Positions 27,243 to 35,238 of a DNA stretch of 60,624 bases are shown here, piece by piece. The notes below the pieces were generated by a model that was not told the DNA's origin, did no database searches, and saw only the letters and a list, made by a program, of their open reading frames with translations. The position numbers and the translations under genes are program-made. This DNA comes from Rhodothermales bacterium (lineage in GTDB: Bacteria > Bacteroidota > Rhodothermia > Rhodothermales > JABDKH01). The stretch spans positions 1 to 60,624 of the forward strand of contig JANQRN010000248.1 of assembly GCA_028284545.1 (NCBI GenBank), written 5' to 3'. Positions within the stretch are counted from its first letter, which is position 1. The number at the start of each line of letters is the position of its first letter.

Positions 27243-28493
27243 ATGCCTGTTTACATCGTAACTGTCGGCGACGAGCTGTTGCTCGGCGACACGGTGAATA
27301 CGAACGCTGCCTGGCTAGGCCAGCGTCTCACCGATGCGGGTCTCGCCGTGAGGGGGGCGTCAACAGTACCCGACGTGATGGGTGAAATTGTAGAGGCGAT
27401 CAGGCACGCGGTCCAGCGCGCGAGCCTGGTGATTGTTACTGGCGGACTCGGGCCGACGCACGATGACCTGACACGCGACGCGGTTGCGGAGGTCTTCGGC
27501 AAAGAACTGGAGTTTCACGAGAGCTGGTTCAGAGTGGTAGAGCGAGCGTTTGCCAGTCGCGGATGGTCGGTCCCGGAAGCGAATCGCTCGCAGGCAATGG
27601 TTCCCAGCGGATTTGAGATCATGCGTAATGACTTCGGAACGGCTCCCGGACTCTTCTACACGCATGATGAGGATGGTCGTGAGGTTGATGTTGCCGTCCT
27701 GCCCGGGGTTCCAAGGGAGATGAAGCACCTCGTGGAAGACCGACTCCTCGCCCGACTCGGAAAGCAGGAGAAGAGTGTCCGTGCCGTCGTGCACATTGGA
27801 ACGGCTGGAATTGGCGAGTCGCATCTGCAAGAGCTACTCGGTGACCTCTCGCCGTTTCTTGATCATGGCGCTTCGCTCGCTTACCTGCCGTCGCTCAACG
27901 GGATGCGACTTCGCGTAACAGGAACCGGTTCGAGCCAGGAAGCAGCTGGAGAACAGGCGGCCGCCCTTGTTGACGTAATTGACGAGCGAGCCGGGCGCTA
28001 CGTATTCAGCCACAATGGATTGACGCTTGAGGCAGCAGTCGGCCAACTGTTGCTCGAGCGAGGGATGACCGTGGCGTTGGCAGAGAGCTGCACCGGTGGA
28101 CGCGTCGCAGATCGGTTGACAAATGTGCCCGGCTCGTCTGAATACGTGAGGGGTGGGGTTGTAGCGTACTGCAACAGCGTAAAGGTTGCTGCCCTTGGAG
28201 TCCAGGAAGACTCGTTGGACGATCACGGGTCCGTGTCTGAGGCCGTTGCGGCCGAGATGGCGGCGGGAGTTCGCGAACGACTCGGTGCCGACATCGGTCT
28301 TTCGTCGACCGGCATAATGGGGCCTGGTGGCGGCACACGAGAGAAGCCGGTTGGTACCGTATGGGTTGGCGTCTCGGACGCCCGTGGAACAGAAACGAGG
28401 CTCTTGACGCTGGGTGCGGGTCGTGAGGACAACAAGAAGCGGGCGGCCACGGCAGTGCTTGATCTGCTGCGTCGACGACTGATCGGTATCTGA
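27243..28493 (+). CDS. cinA: CinA: nicotinamide-nucleotide amidase / damage-inducible protein
   Basis: 416 residues with both CinA modules. The N-terminal MoCF/COG1058 domain (1-170) has G-D-E-L-L-L-G-D-T-V-N-T-N-A-A-W and V-T-G-G-L-G-P-T-H-D-D; the C-terminal PncC amidase domain (255-410) has A-L-A-E-S-C-T-G-G and S-S-T-G-I-M-G-P-G-G-G. The protein deamidates NMN in pyridine nucleotide recycling and hydrolyses ADP-ribose in many bacteria. The cinA-recA order is widely conserved, and recA follows after a 358-bp leader. Confidence 0.95.
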   Translation: MPVYIVTVGDELLLGDTVNTNAAWLGQRLTDAGLAVRGASTVPDVMGEIVEAIRHAVQRASLVIVTGGLGPTHDDLTRDAVAEVFGKELEFHESWFRVVERAFASRGWSVPEANRSQAMVPSGFEIMRNDFGTAPGLFYTHDEDGREVDVAVLPGVPREMKHLVEDRLLARLGKQEKSVRAVVHIGTAGIGESHLQELLGDLSPFLDHGASLAYLPSLNGMRLRVTGTGSSQEAAGEQAAALVDVIDERAGRYVFSHNGLTLEAAVGQLLLERGMTVALAESCTGGRVADRLTNVPGSSEYVRGGVVAYCNSVKVAALGVQEDSLDDHGSVSEAVAAEMAAGVRERLGADIGLSSTGIMGPGGGTREKPVGTVWVGVSDARGTETRLLTLGAGREDNKKRAATAVLDLLRRRLIGI

Positions 28494-28540
28494 TCGCGTC
28501 TGGTAATTCTGCTGGCCGTGGTTATATTATGTGCGGTATA

Positions 28541-28626
28541 TGTGTCATAGTGTCGGGCTATGCACAGAATCCTTGGCCTGCAAACTCGTTGCAGACGATT
28601 TCGGGCCTATGACACACCGGTGTCAC
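28541..28626. promoter_or_regulatory. Repeated palindromic element in the cinA-recA spacer
   Basis: TGTGTCATAG (28541-28550) recurs as its exact reverse complement CTATGACACA (28607-28616). The near copy CTATGCACA lies at 28558-28566 and a GGTGTCA half-site follows at 28619-28625. The copies could form mutually exclusive RNA hairpins or be paired sites for a damage-responsive repressor ahead of recA. No match to a known LexA box was recognised. The rest of the 358-bp gap (28494-28851) has no convincing gene. Confidence 0.4.
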
Positions 28627-28805
28627 TTGTTCGGTCTATCATTTTAGGGCGCGGGAGACTCGCCAAATTGATGGCCGTCACCGACGAACGTCGGTCGATA
28701 CGCCTGTATGGGCTACCGTCCACGTGTTCGGAGCATGTATTCGGAGCGGCCAGACGCGCCGCGGATCATAGCCACCACATAACTACCTAACACGGAGAAC
28801 CCGAA

Positions 28806-28821
28806 CCCACCGCTCGGTGGG
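28806..28821 (+). promoter_or_regulatory. Hairpin in the recA leader
   Basis: CCCACC and GGTGGG form a perfect stem around GCTC (one more G-C pair possible), ending 30 bp before the recA ATG. It has no T-run, so it is more likely a leader structure than a terminator. Confidence 0.35.
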
Positions 28822-28851
28822 CAGGGCTACTCAGACAACGAATACGCGACA

Positions 28852-29967
28852 ATGGGAAAAAACACTGGAAGTGCGACGCGCGGAACGAGCCCGGGGAACG
28901 TGACCTCAGAGAGTGCGAAGCTGAAGGCACTTGATCTGGCGATGAAGCAGATCGAGAAGAACTACGGAAAAGGTTCGATCATGCGGCTCGGTGATGCCCC
29001 GCCGTTGCTCGTTGATGCCATCCCGACAGGTTCACTCGCCCTGGATGCGGCGCTCGGCATCGGCGGCGTTCCACGTGGGCGTGTCGTGGAGATCTACGGA
29101 CCCGAGTCTTCGGGAAAGACTACACTCGCCACACAGATCATAGCGGAAGCGCAGCGACTTGGCGGAACGTGTGCGTTCATAGACGCTGAACATGCGTTCG
29201 ATGCGACCTACGGTGAAAAACTTGGCGTAGACATTGAGACACTTCTCGTGTCCCAGCCCGACACCGGTGAGCAGGCGCTAAACATTTGCGACACGCTGGT
29301 GCGAAGTGGCGCCCTGGATGTCATCGTCATCGACTCGGTAGCAGCGCTTGTGCCCCAGGCCGAGATCGAGGGTGAGATGGGCGACAGCCATGTCGGTCTC
29401 CAGGCGCGCCTGATGAGTCAGGCGCTGAGAAAGCTTACCGGTAACCTGAACCGCACAAAAACCTGTCTGGTCTTTATCAACCAGATACGAGAGAAAATCG
29501 GTGTCATGTTCGGGAGCCCGGAGACGACGAGTGGCGGACGGGCGTTGAAGTTCTATTCATCGGTACGACTGGACATCAGGCGGATCGGAGCCATCAAGGA
29601 CGGTACGGAGGTCGTTGGTAACCGAACGCGCGTAAAAGTCGTCAAGAACAAGGTTGCCCCGCCGTTCCGCCAGGCCGAGTTCGATATCATCTATGGAGAA
29701 GGAGTCTCCTCGCTGGGCGAACTCGTCGATCTGGCTGTGGAAAACGACGTGCTTCAGAAAAGCGGATCGTGGTATGCCTATGGCGATATCAAGGTGGGAC
29801 AGGGCCGCGATGCCGCAAAGGCGTGGTTGCAGGACAACGACACCTACAGAGACGAGGTGATGCATCGCGTAAAGGTCGCGATTGGGATGATTGTCGAACC
29901 CGTGGAGGTTACAAGCGATCCAGACGGAATGCCTAAGAAGACCAATGGCGTTGCCATCACAGTCTAG
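28852..29967 (+). CDS. recA: Recombinase RecA
   Basis: 371 residues. Walker A is [11 protein letters not shown]; the core also has M-R-L-G-D-A, V-D-A-E-H-A-F-D and the L2-adjacent [25 protein letters not shown]. RecA coats single-stranded DNA, drives homologous recombination and triggers the SOS response. The first 25 residues, before the conserved [12 protein letters not shown], are polar and variable. The long leader with inverted repeats suggests regulation, but no operator is certain. It follows cinA, as is common. Confidence 0.97.
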   Translation: MGKNTGSATRGTSPGNVTSESAKLKALDLAMKQIEKNYGKGSIMRLGDAPPLLVDAIPTGSLALDAALGIGGVPRGRVVEIYGPESSGKTTLATQIIAEAQRLGGTCAFIDAEHAFDATYGEKLGVDIETLLVSQPDTGEQALNICDTLVRSGALDVIVIDSVAALVPQAEIEGEMGDSHVGLQARLMSQALRKLTGNLNRTKTCLVFINQIREKIGVMFGSPETTSGGRALKFYSSVRLDIRRIGAIKDGTEVVGNRTRVKVVKNKVAPPFRQAEFDIIYGEGVSSLGELVDLAVENDVLQKSGSWYAYGDIKVGQGRDAAKAWLQDNDTYRDEVMHRVKVAIGMIVEPVEVTSDPDGMPKKTNGVAITV

Positions 29968-29979
29968 GCACGAGTGAAG

Positions 29980-30011
29980 TTTGACAAGCGACCCACTTCG
30001 AGCTATCTTTG
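29980..30011 (+). promoter_or_regulatory. Bacteroidota-type promoter of the initiator tRNA
   Basis: TTTG (29980-29983), 20 nt, then TATCTTTG (30004-30011) matches the Bacteroidota consensus TTTG-N19-21-TAnnTTTG exactly. The same bases read as TTGACA-17-TATCTT, an E. coli-like promoter. The tRNA starts 12 bp downstream. Confidence 0.8.
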
Positions 30012-30023
30012 CGGCCCTAACAT

Positions 30024-30096
30024 CGCGGGGTGGAGCAGCTGGTAGCTCACCGGGCTCATAACCCGGAGGTCGCGGGTTCGAATCCCGCCCCCGCTA
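30024..30096 (+). tRNA. Initiator tRNA-fMet (anticodon CAT)
   Basis: A full cloverleaf is visible: 7-nt acceptor arms (CGCGGGG / CCCCGCT), D-arm GAGC/GCTC, anticodon arm CCGGG-CTCATAA-CCCGG, T-arm GCGGG-TTCGAAT-CCCGC, discriminator A. Two initiator hallmarks are present: three consecutive G-C pairs at the bottom of the anticodon stem, and an unpaired first base pair, here C1 opposite U72 (usually C1 opposite A72). The CCA end is not encoded. It has its own promoter and terminator. Confidence 0.93.
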
Positions 30097-30100
30097 CAGG

Positions 30101-30133
30101 AAAAAGGGCGCGACAATGGTCGTGCCCTTTTTT
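30101..30133 (+). terminator. Terminator of the tRNA-fMet gene
   Basis: AAAAAGGGC-G-CGAC pairs with GTCG-T-GCCCTTTTT around the loop AATG, ending in a run of six T. It starts 4 bp after the tRNA. Confidence 0.88.
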
Positions 30134-30216
30134 ACTTTCAGGCTCTACGCAACTGTCCGATCGATCTCAATCATCGGTGGGCCATTTGCCCAACTCACAA
30201 CCAGATACTGTGCGGG

Positions 30217-31416
30217 ATGGCAATTCTTCACCCGTTCCCGGCCGTACGGCCAACTGCCTCATCAGCGGCGGAAGTCGCTAGCGTCCCATACGACGTAATC
30301 AGCGTCGCGGAGGCACGAGATCTCGCCGAGGGCAACAGCGCAAGCTTCCTCCACGTCATTCGCCCTGAGATCGACCTTCCACTGGGTACCGACGAGCATG
30401 ATGATGCCGTTTACGCGACAGGTGCCCGCAATCTGCGGGCTTTTGTTGCGGCGGACTACACCGTAGTAGACCCTCCGAGTCTGTATGTATATCGCCTCAC
30501 CATGGACGGGCGGTCGCAGACTGGCGTATTCGGGTGTGTTGCGGTTGCCGACTATGACAACGACGTTATCCTCAAGCACGAGAAGACGCGTCCAGACAAA
30601 GAGGACGATCGCACGCGACACATTCTCGAGCAACGCGCCCACGCTGAGCCGGTGATGTTGACGTACAAGGACGTGCCGGCTATCGCTGCGATAATGGAAG
30701 ACTCGATGGCGACCGCCCCACTCGTTTCGTTCGTTGCGCCAGACAACGTCGAACATACCGTGTGGTCGGTTCCTGATGTTGAGGCACTCGTGTCGGCGTT
30801 CGCCGATGTTCCCTCGCTGTACGTAGCCGACGGACACCACCGCTGCAAGGCGGCAAGTCGGGCCGCCGACGATCTCGGGGCTACCGCTGCGGATGAAGCG
30901 AGCTATTTCCCGGCTGTGCTTTTCCCAATGGGCGACTTGAGGATCCTCTCGTACAACCGGGTCATCAAGAACAGCGACAAGTCGGCTTCCGAGATTCTGG
31001 CGGCCGTTCGCGAACGTCTTTCGATTATCGATCATGCACCCGCCCGTCCGGCCAGCGCAGGGCAGGTCTCGCTTTATGCGGATGGCAAATGGCATGGCAT
31101 TCTGCTCCCGCCGTCAACCCGCGACGGCGCAGCCGACCGTCTGGACGTAGCCAGGCTAGGCGAACACTTTCTGGAGCCAATACTGGGCATTACAGATCCG
31201 CGACGCGATCCCCGAATCGGGTTCGTCGGAGGCATACGAGGAACGACCGCATTGGAGGATGCGGTAGACAACGGCGACGCCGTCGTCGCTATTTCAATGT
31301 ACCCGACGTCGATCGAAGAACTGGTCGCCGTCTCTGACGCCGGACTCCTCATGCCACCCAAGTCGACCTGGTTTGAACCCAAACTTCGATCTGGCCTTCT
31401 GGTGCATCCTTTCTGA
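30217..31416 (+). CDS. DUF1015 family protein
   Basis: 399 residues. Recognised from the N-terminal F-P-A-V-R-P ... A-S-V-P-Y-D-V-I-S, the F-L-H-V-I-R-P-E-I region and the signature A-D-G-H207-H208-R-C-K-A-A, all typical of DUF1015 (PF06245). The biochemical role of the family is not established. It lies 12 bp upstream of serA, with serC next, an arrangement that implies co-transcription and a link to serine metabolism. No signal peptide or membrane segment is seen, so it is cytoplasmic. Confidence 0.88.
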   Translation: MAILHPFPAVRPTASSAAEVASVPYDVISVAEARDLAEGNSASFLHVIRPEIDLPLGTDEHDDAVYATGARNLRAFVAADYTVVDPPSLYVYRLTMDGRSQTGVFGCVAVADYDNDVILKHEKTRPDKEDDRTRHILEQRAHAEPVMLTYKDVPAIAAIMEDSMATAPLVSFVAPDNVEHTVWSVPDVEALVSAFADVPSLYVADGHHRCKAASRAADDLGATAADEASYFPAVLFPMGDLRILSYNRVIKNSDKSASEILAAVRERLSIIDHAPARPASAGQVSLYADGKWHGILLPPSTRDGAADRLDVARLGEHFLEPILGITDPRRDPRIGFVGGIRGTTALEDAVDNGDAVVAISMYPTSIEELVAVSDAGLLMPPKSTWFEPKLRSGLLVHPF

Positions 31417-31428
31417 AATACTCGTCAC

Positions 31429-32631
31429 ATGAAAGTCCTAGTTGCCGACAAGCTATCCGATTCTTTCCTGCAACGCCTGTCAGATGCAGGTGTCGACGTT
31501 ATTGCTGAGCCAAAGGCAACCGGCGAGTCGCTTGTCGAGGCGCTTGACAACAACAACCCCGGCGTGTTGGTCGTAAGATCGACCAAGGTGCCAGATGCGG
31601 CGCTTTCGGCCGCACCGGCGCTGGAGCTTGTCGTGAGGGCTGGCGCCGGCTATGACAACGTCGACGTCACCGCCGCGTCAGCCAAGGGGATCTTCGTCGC
31701 AAACTGCCCGGGAAAGAACGCCACCGCCGTAGCCGAACTTACACTCGGCCTCATTCTCTCGCTTGACCGATTCCTCCCGGACAATGTCGCCGACGCACGG
31801 TCGGGCGTCTGGAACAAGGCTCGCTACGCCAAGGCCCAAGGACTGAAAGGCCGAACGCTAGGCCTGATCGGTCTTGGCAATATCGGGACCGAGGTTGCTG
31901 AGCGCGCCATCGCGTTCGGAATGCGAGTGGTCGCCTGGAGTCGCTCACTCACTCCGGCTCGCGCAAAGAAGCTGGGAGTTGAGTACGCCGCGACGCCGCT
32001 CGAAGTGGCCCAAACGGCTGACATCGTAAGCGTCCACGTCTCGGCGAACCCGGAAACGCGAGGCCTAATCAACAAGGAGTTCTTCGGCGCTATGCAGGAG
32101 GGCGCCTACTTTGTCAACACGACACGCAGCTCCGTGGTTGACGAGTCGGCCCTGCTCGCCGCGCTTGACGCAAAGTCCATCAGGGCGGCGCTCGATGTAT
32201 TTGAGGGAGAGCCGGCGGCAAAGGATGGATCACTGGAAGCGGCCATCGCCCGGCATCCCGCGGTATACCTGTCGCACCACATCGGTGCGTCAACCGCGCA
32301 GGCGCAGGAGGCGATTGCAGCGGAGGCGGCGCGGGTAGTACTGGAGTTCAAAGACTCGGGTGAGGTACCCAATTGTGTGAACATCGCCGAGCATACGCCG
32401 GCCACCCATCAGATCACGATACGCCACCTTGATCGCGTCGGTGTCCTTGCACGGGTGCTAAATGAGATGAGTAAGGCCGGATGGAACGTCCAGGAAATGG
32501 AGAATCTCGTGTTCGAAGGCGCAGTGGCAGCGTGCGCGCGGATACGATTTGACGGTCAGCCGGATCAGTCAGCCGTAGACCGTATCGGTACGCTCGATGA
32601 CGTACTGGCGGTAACACTCATAAGACTATAA
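31429..32631 (+). CDS. serA: D-3-phosphoglycerate dehydrogenase
   Basis: 400 residues. The Rossmann motif G-L-I-G-L-G-N-I-G-T-E and the family signature N-T-T-R-S-S-V-V-D are present, and the catalytic His is in L-S-H-H-I-G-A-S-T. The C-terminal 75 residues form an ACT-type domain (H-Q-I-T-I-R-H-L-D-R-V-G-V-L-A-R-V-L), as in serine-inhibited forms. It oxidises 3-phosphoglycerate to 3-phosphohydroxypyruvate, the first step of serine synthesis. It lies between the DUF1015 gene and serC. Confidence 0.94.
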   Translation: MKVLVADKLSDSFLQRLSDAGVDVIAEPKATGESLVEALDNNNPGVLVVRSTKVPDAALSAAPALELVVRAGAGYDNVDVTAASAKGIFVANCPGKNATAVAELTLGLILSLDRFLPDNVADARSGVWNKARYAKAQGLKGRTLGLIGLGNIGTEVAERAIAFGMRVVAWSRSLTPARAKKLGVEYAATPLEVAQTADIVSVHVSANPETRGLINKEFFGAMQEGAYFVNTTRSSVVDESALLAALDAKSIRAALDVFEGEPAAKDGSLEAAIARHPAVYLSHHIGASTAQAQEAIAAEAARVVLEFKDSGEVPNCVNIAEHTPATHQITIRHLDRVGVLARVLNEMSKAGWNVQEMENLVFEGAVAACARIRFDGQPDQSAVDRIGTLDDVLAVTLIRL

Positions 32632-32644
32632 ACATCACGTCAGC

Positions 32645-33721
32645 ATGCCTTCCAGACAGCACAACTTCTCGGCTGGGCCAGCCGCCCTGCCGCTTTCGGT
32701 AATTGAGGAGGTAAAGTCCGAGCTACCTACGTACGCGGACGCCGGTGCGTCCGTCATGGAGATCAGCCATCGATCTCCTCAGTACACCGCAATAGCTGCG
32801 TCCGCAGTTAGTCTGCTAAGAGAGTTGCTTGGCCTGACGGACGAGTGGCACGTACTCTTTTTGCAGGGCGGTGCCTCCATGCAGTTCTATCAGGTACCAC
32901 TGAACTTTCTCGGTGACGGATCAACAGCCGACTACGTGAATACGGGCGCATGGTCGGCAAAAGCTATTGCTCAGGCCAGGGCGGTGGGGAAGACGGCCGT
33001 TGTTGCATCATCCGAGGAATCTGGTTTCGATCATATTCCCGCAGTGGGCGACTGGAGTCGTTCCGACAACGTCGCGTACACGCATATCACGACGAATAAC
33101 ACGATATACGGGACCCGGTTCAGCGGCGACCCCGACGTCGCTGCGCCAATCGTCGCCGATATGTCAAGCGACTTTCTGAGCAGACCGATTAATCTCGATC
33201 GCTACGGCTTGATCTACGCCGGTGCTCAGAAGAACCTCGGCCCAGCTGGAGTCACCATCGTCTTGCTGCGCGATTACCTGCTTCAGCGCAGGCGAGAGGG
33301 CGTTCCGACGATGCTTGATTATGGAACACACGCCGCCAAGCTCTTCAACACGCCGCCTGTGTTTGCCGTGTATATCGTAGAGAAGGTACTGAGATGGATC
33401 AAGGCGGGCGGCGGACTTGCGGCTATGGCCGAGCGAAACGAAGAAAAGGCGGGGCTTCTCTACGACAGGATCGACGCGAGCGGGTTCTACCGCGGAGTTG
33501 CCCGGCTGGAGGATCGATCGAGAATGAACGTGACCTTTCGCCTGCCGTCAGAAGATCTTGAGAAGGAGTTCGTCGCCGGCGCGGCCGAGCGCGGGCTTCG
33601 GTCGCTCAAGGGTCACAGGTCCGCCGGCGGAGTTCGCGCGAGTATTTACAACGCGTGCCCGCAGGAGTCAGTGGAGGCGCTCGTGAGTTTCATGTCCGAG
33701 TTCGAAGGTCAAAACGGTTAA
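32645..33721 (+). CDS. serC: Phosphoserine aminotransferase
   Basis: 358 residues, normal length. It starts with the family's N-F-S-A-G-P-A-A-L-P; the PLP lysine lies in Y-A-G-A-Q-K-N-L-G-P-A-G, and G-H-R-S-A-G-G-V-R-A-S-I-Y-N-A is the usual C-terminal signature. It transaminates phosphohydroxypyruvate to phosphoserine and also acts in pyridoxine synthesis in many bacteria. It follows serA by 13 bp in one operon. Confidence 0.95.
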   Translation: MPSRQHNFSAGPAALPLSVIEEVKSELPTYADAGASVMEISHRSPQYTAIAASAVSLLRELLGLTDEWHVLFLQGGASMQFYQVPLNFLGDGSTADYVNTGAWSAKAIAQARAVGKTAVVASSEESGFDHIPAVGDWSRSDNVAYTHITTNNTIYGTRFSGDPDVAAPIVADMSSDFLSRPINLDRYGLIYAGAQKNLGPAGVTIVLLRDYLLQRRREGVPTMLDYGTHAAKLFNTPPVFAVYIVEKVLRWIKAGGGLAAMAERNEEKAGLLYDRIDASGFYRGVARLEDRSRMNVTFRLPSEDLEKEFVAGAAERGLRSLKGHRSAGGVRASIYNACPQESVEALVSFMSEFEGQNG

Positions 33722-33734
33722 GATCGTCGCGGCA

Positions 33735-33763
33735 TTGCAAGGCTGGTGCGCGGTTGTTATATA
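33735..33763 (+). promoter_or_regulatory. Candidate promoter of the pnt operon
   Basis: TTGCAA and TATATA separated by 17 nt, in the 73-bp spacer between serC and pntAA. Transcription would begin about 25 bp before the pntAA ATG. Confidence 0.45.
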
Positions 33764-33794
33764 AGGCCGTCAATCTCGACAAAGCACTGCGCTG

Positions 33795-34937
33795 ATGGCG
33801 ACAAGAGTTGGTATTCCGCGAGAGACGGCGAGCGGAGAAACACGTGTAGCGACCGTCCCAGATGTTGTTGCGCGGCTGGTCAAGAAAGGTCTCTCGGTTG
33901 TTATAGAGACCGGGGCTGGCGAAGCCTCGTTCTATCCCGACGATGCGTACAGGGAGAAGGGTGCCGAGGTGGCAGATCGCAGTGCGGTGTTTGCCTGCGA
34001 TGTAATCGCCAAGGTCGCGCCGCCCACCGACGCCGAAATCGACCAGTTGTCCGCTGGCAAAACGCTGATCGGATTTCTGGGACCGCTCGACGAGCCCGAA
34101 CGAAGCAGGAAACTCGCTGATGCTGGAGTGACCGCACTCAGTATGGAGTTGGTCCCGAGAATCTCGCGGGCGCAGAAGATGGATGCACTTTCAGCCATGG
34201 CGAATATCGCCGGATACAAGGCGGTCTTGCTGGCCTCGGCTGAGTTGCCCCGCTACTTCCCGCTCCTGACGACAGCAGCGGGCACGGTGAAGCCGGCAAA
34301 CGCCCTCGTTCTTGGCGCCGGGGTCGCTGGCTTGCAGGCGATTGCGACTGCACGTCGTCTCGGAGCCCGGGTATCCGCCTACGATATACGCGATGCGGTC
34401 AAGGAGCAGGTCGAAAGTCTTGGCGCGACGTTCGTGGAGCTCGAGTTGGAGACGAAAGAGATGGAGGACAAGAGCGGCTACGCCAAGGCGCTCGACGAAG
34501 AAAAGGCCCGCCGGCAGACCGAGCTGCTTGTCCCCGCCATCGCGAAGTCAGACGTTGTAATTACGACGGCCCTCATTCCAGGGCGACCGGCACCGGTTCT
34601 CATAACGAAGGAAGCCGTTGCTGCGATGAAACCAGGTTCTGTCATCGTTGACCTGGCGGCTCCAAACGGCGGCAACTGCGAACTCACAGAGCCGGGGCAG
34701 ACGACCACAACGGCCAACCAGGTCAAGATTCTGGCGCCGCTGAATATTCCGGCGTCCGTCGCCGCTCACGGAAGTGAGCTCTATGCGCGCACGATAATGG
34801 AGATGCTGTTCGAGATGATGGGCGAAGACGGAACCGTTTCCGTTGACCTTGAGAACGATGTCATCGGCGGCGCGTGCGTCACCAATGGCGGCCAGGTTGT
34901 TCACGAGCGAGTTTCAGGCCTCCTGGCGCAAGCATAA
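33795..34937 (+). CDS. pntAA: NAD(P) transhydrogenase subunit alpha, part 1
   Basis: 380 residues covering domain I, the NAD(H)-binding part. It begins with the typical V-G-I-P-R-E-T and has V-L-G-A-G-V-A-G-L-Q-A-I-A-T-A-R-R-L-G-A. It also has the mobile-loop region R-P-A-P-V-L-I-T and the signature V-I-V-D-L-A-A-P-N-G-G-N-C-E. It lacks membrane helices, which lie in the separate small subunit, as in the split PntAA/AB/B enzymes of Rhodospirillum. The complex couples proton import to hydride transfer from NADH to NADP+, supplying NADPH. Confidence 0.94.
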   Translation: MATRVGIPRETASGETRVATVPDVVARLVKKGLSVVIETGAGEASFYPDDAYREKGAEVADRSAVFACDVIAKVAPPTDAEIDQLSAGKTLIGFLGPLDEPERSRKLADAGVTALSMELVPRISRAQKMDALSAMANIAGYKAVLLASAELPRYFPLLTTAAGTVKPANALVLGAGVAGLQAIATARRLGARVSAYDIRDAVKEQVESLGATFVELELETKEMEDKSGYAKALDEEKARRQTELLVPAIAKSDVVITTALIPGRPAPVLITKEAVAAMKPGSVIVDLAAPNGGNCELTEPGQTTTTANQVKILAPLNIPASVAAHGSELYARTIMEMLFEMMGEDGTVSVDLENDVIGGACVTNGGQVVHERVSGLLAQA

Positions 34938-34949
34938 CAAGAATCACCT

Positions 34950-35234
34950 ATGCTGGAGAATGTCATAGTTTTTGTTTTGGCCGGGTTCATCGGCTTCGAG
35001 GTCATCACCAAGGTGCCGCAGACACTGCACACGCCGCTGATGTCGGGCTCGAATGCCATATCCGGAATTACGATGGTCGGCGCGCTTGTCGGCGCCGGCA
35101 TGGTTGGTGGCACGTGGGGAAAATGGCTCGGCATTGCAGCGCTTATCGTCGCGACGATCAACGTGGTCGGCGGATTCATGGTGACCGACCGGATGTTGCA
35201 GATGTTCAAGAAGAAACCGGCACGCAAGTCGTAG
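34950..35234 (+). CDS. pntAB: NAD(P) transhydrogenase subunit alpha, part 2 (membrane)
   Basis: 94 residues with three membrane helices: the opening V-F-V-L-A-G-F-I-G-F-E-V-I, the G-S-N-A-I-S-G-I-T-M-V-G-A region and a third around A-L-I-V-A-T-I-N-V-V-G-G-F. The internal motif P-L-M-S-G-S-N-A-I-S-G is diagnostic of PntAB. It forms part of the proton channel with PntB and docks PntAA. It sits between pntAA (12-bp gap) and pntB (4-bp gap). Confidence 0.93.
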   Translation: MLENVIVFVLAGFIGFEVITKVPQTLHTPLMSGSNAISGITMVGALVGAGMVGGTWGKWLGIAALIVATINVVGGFMVTDRMLQMFKKKPARKS

Positions 35235-35238
35235 GCTG

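Noticed and set aside
28560..28790. 76-codon frame between cinA and recA
   Set aside because: Arg/Ser-rich, no domain or motif, and covers the inverted repeats; more likely a leader.
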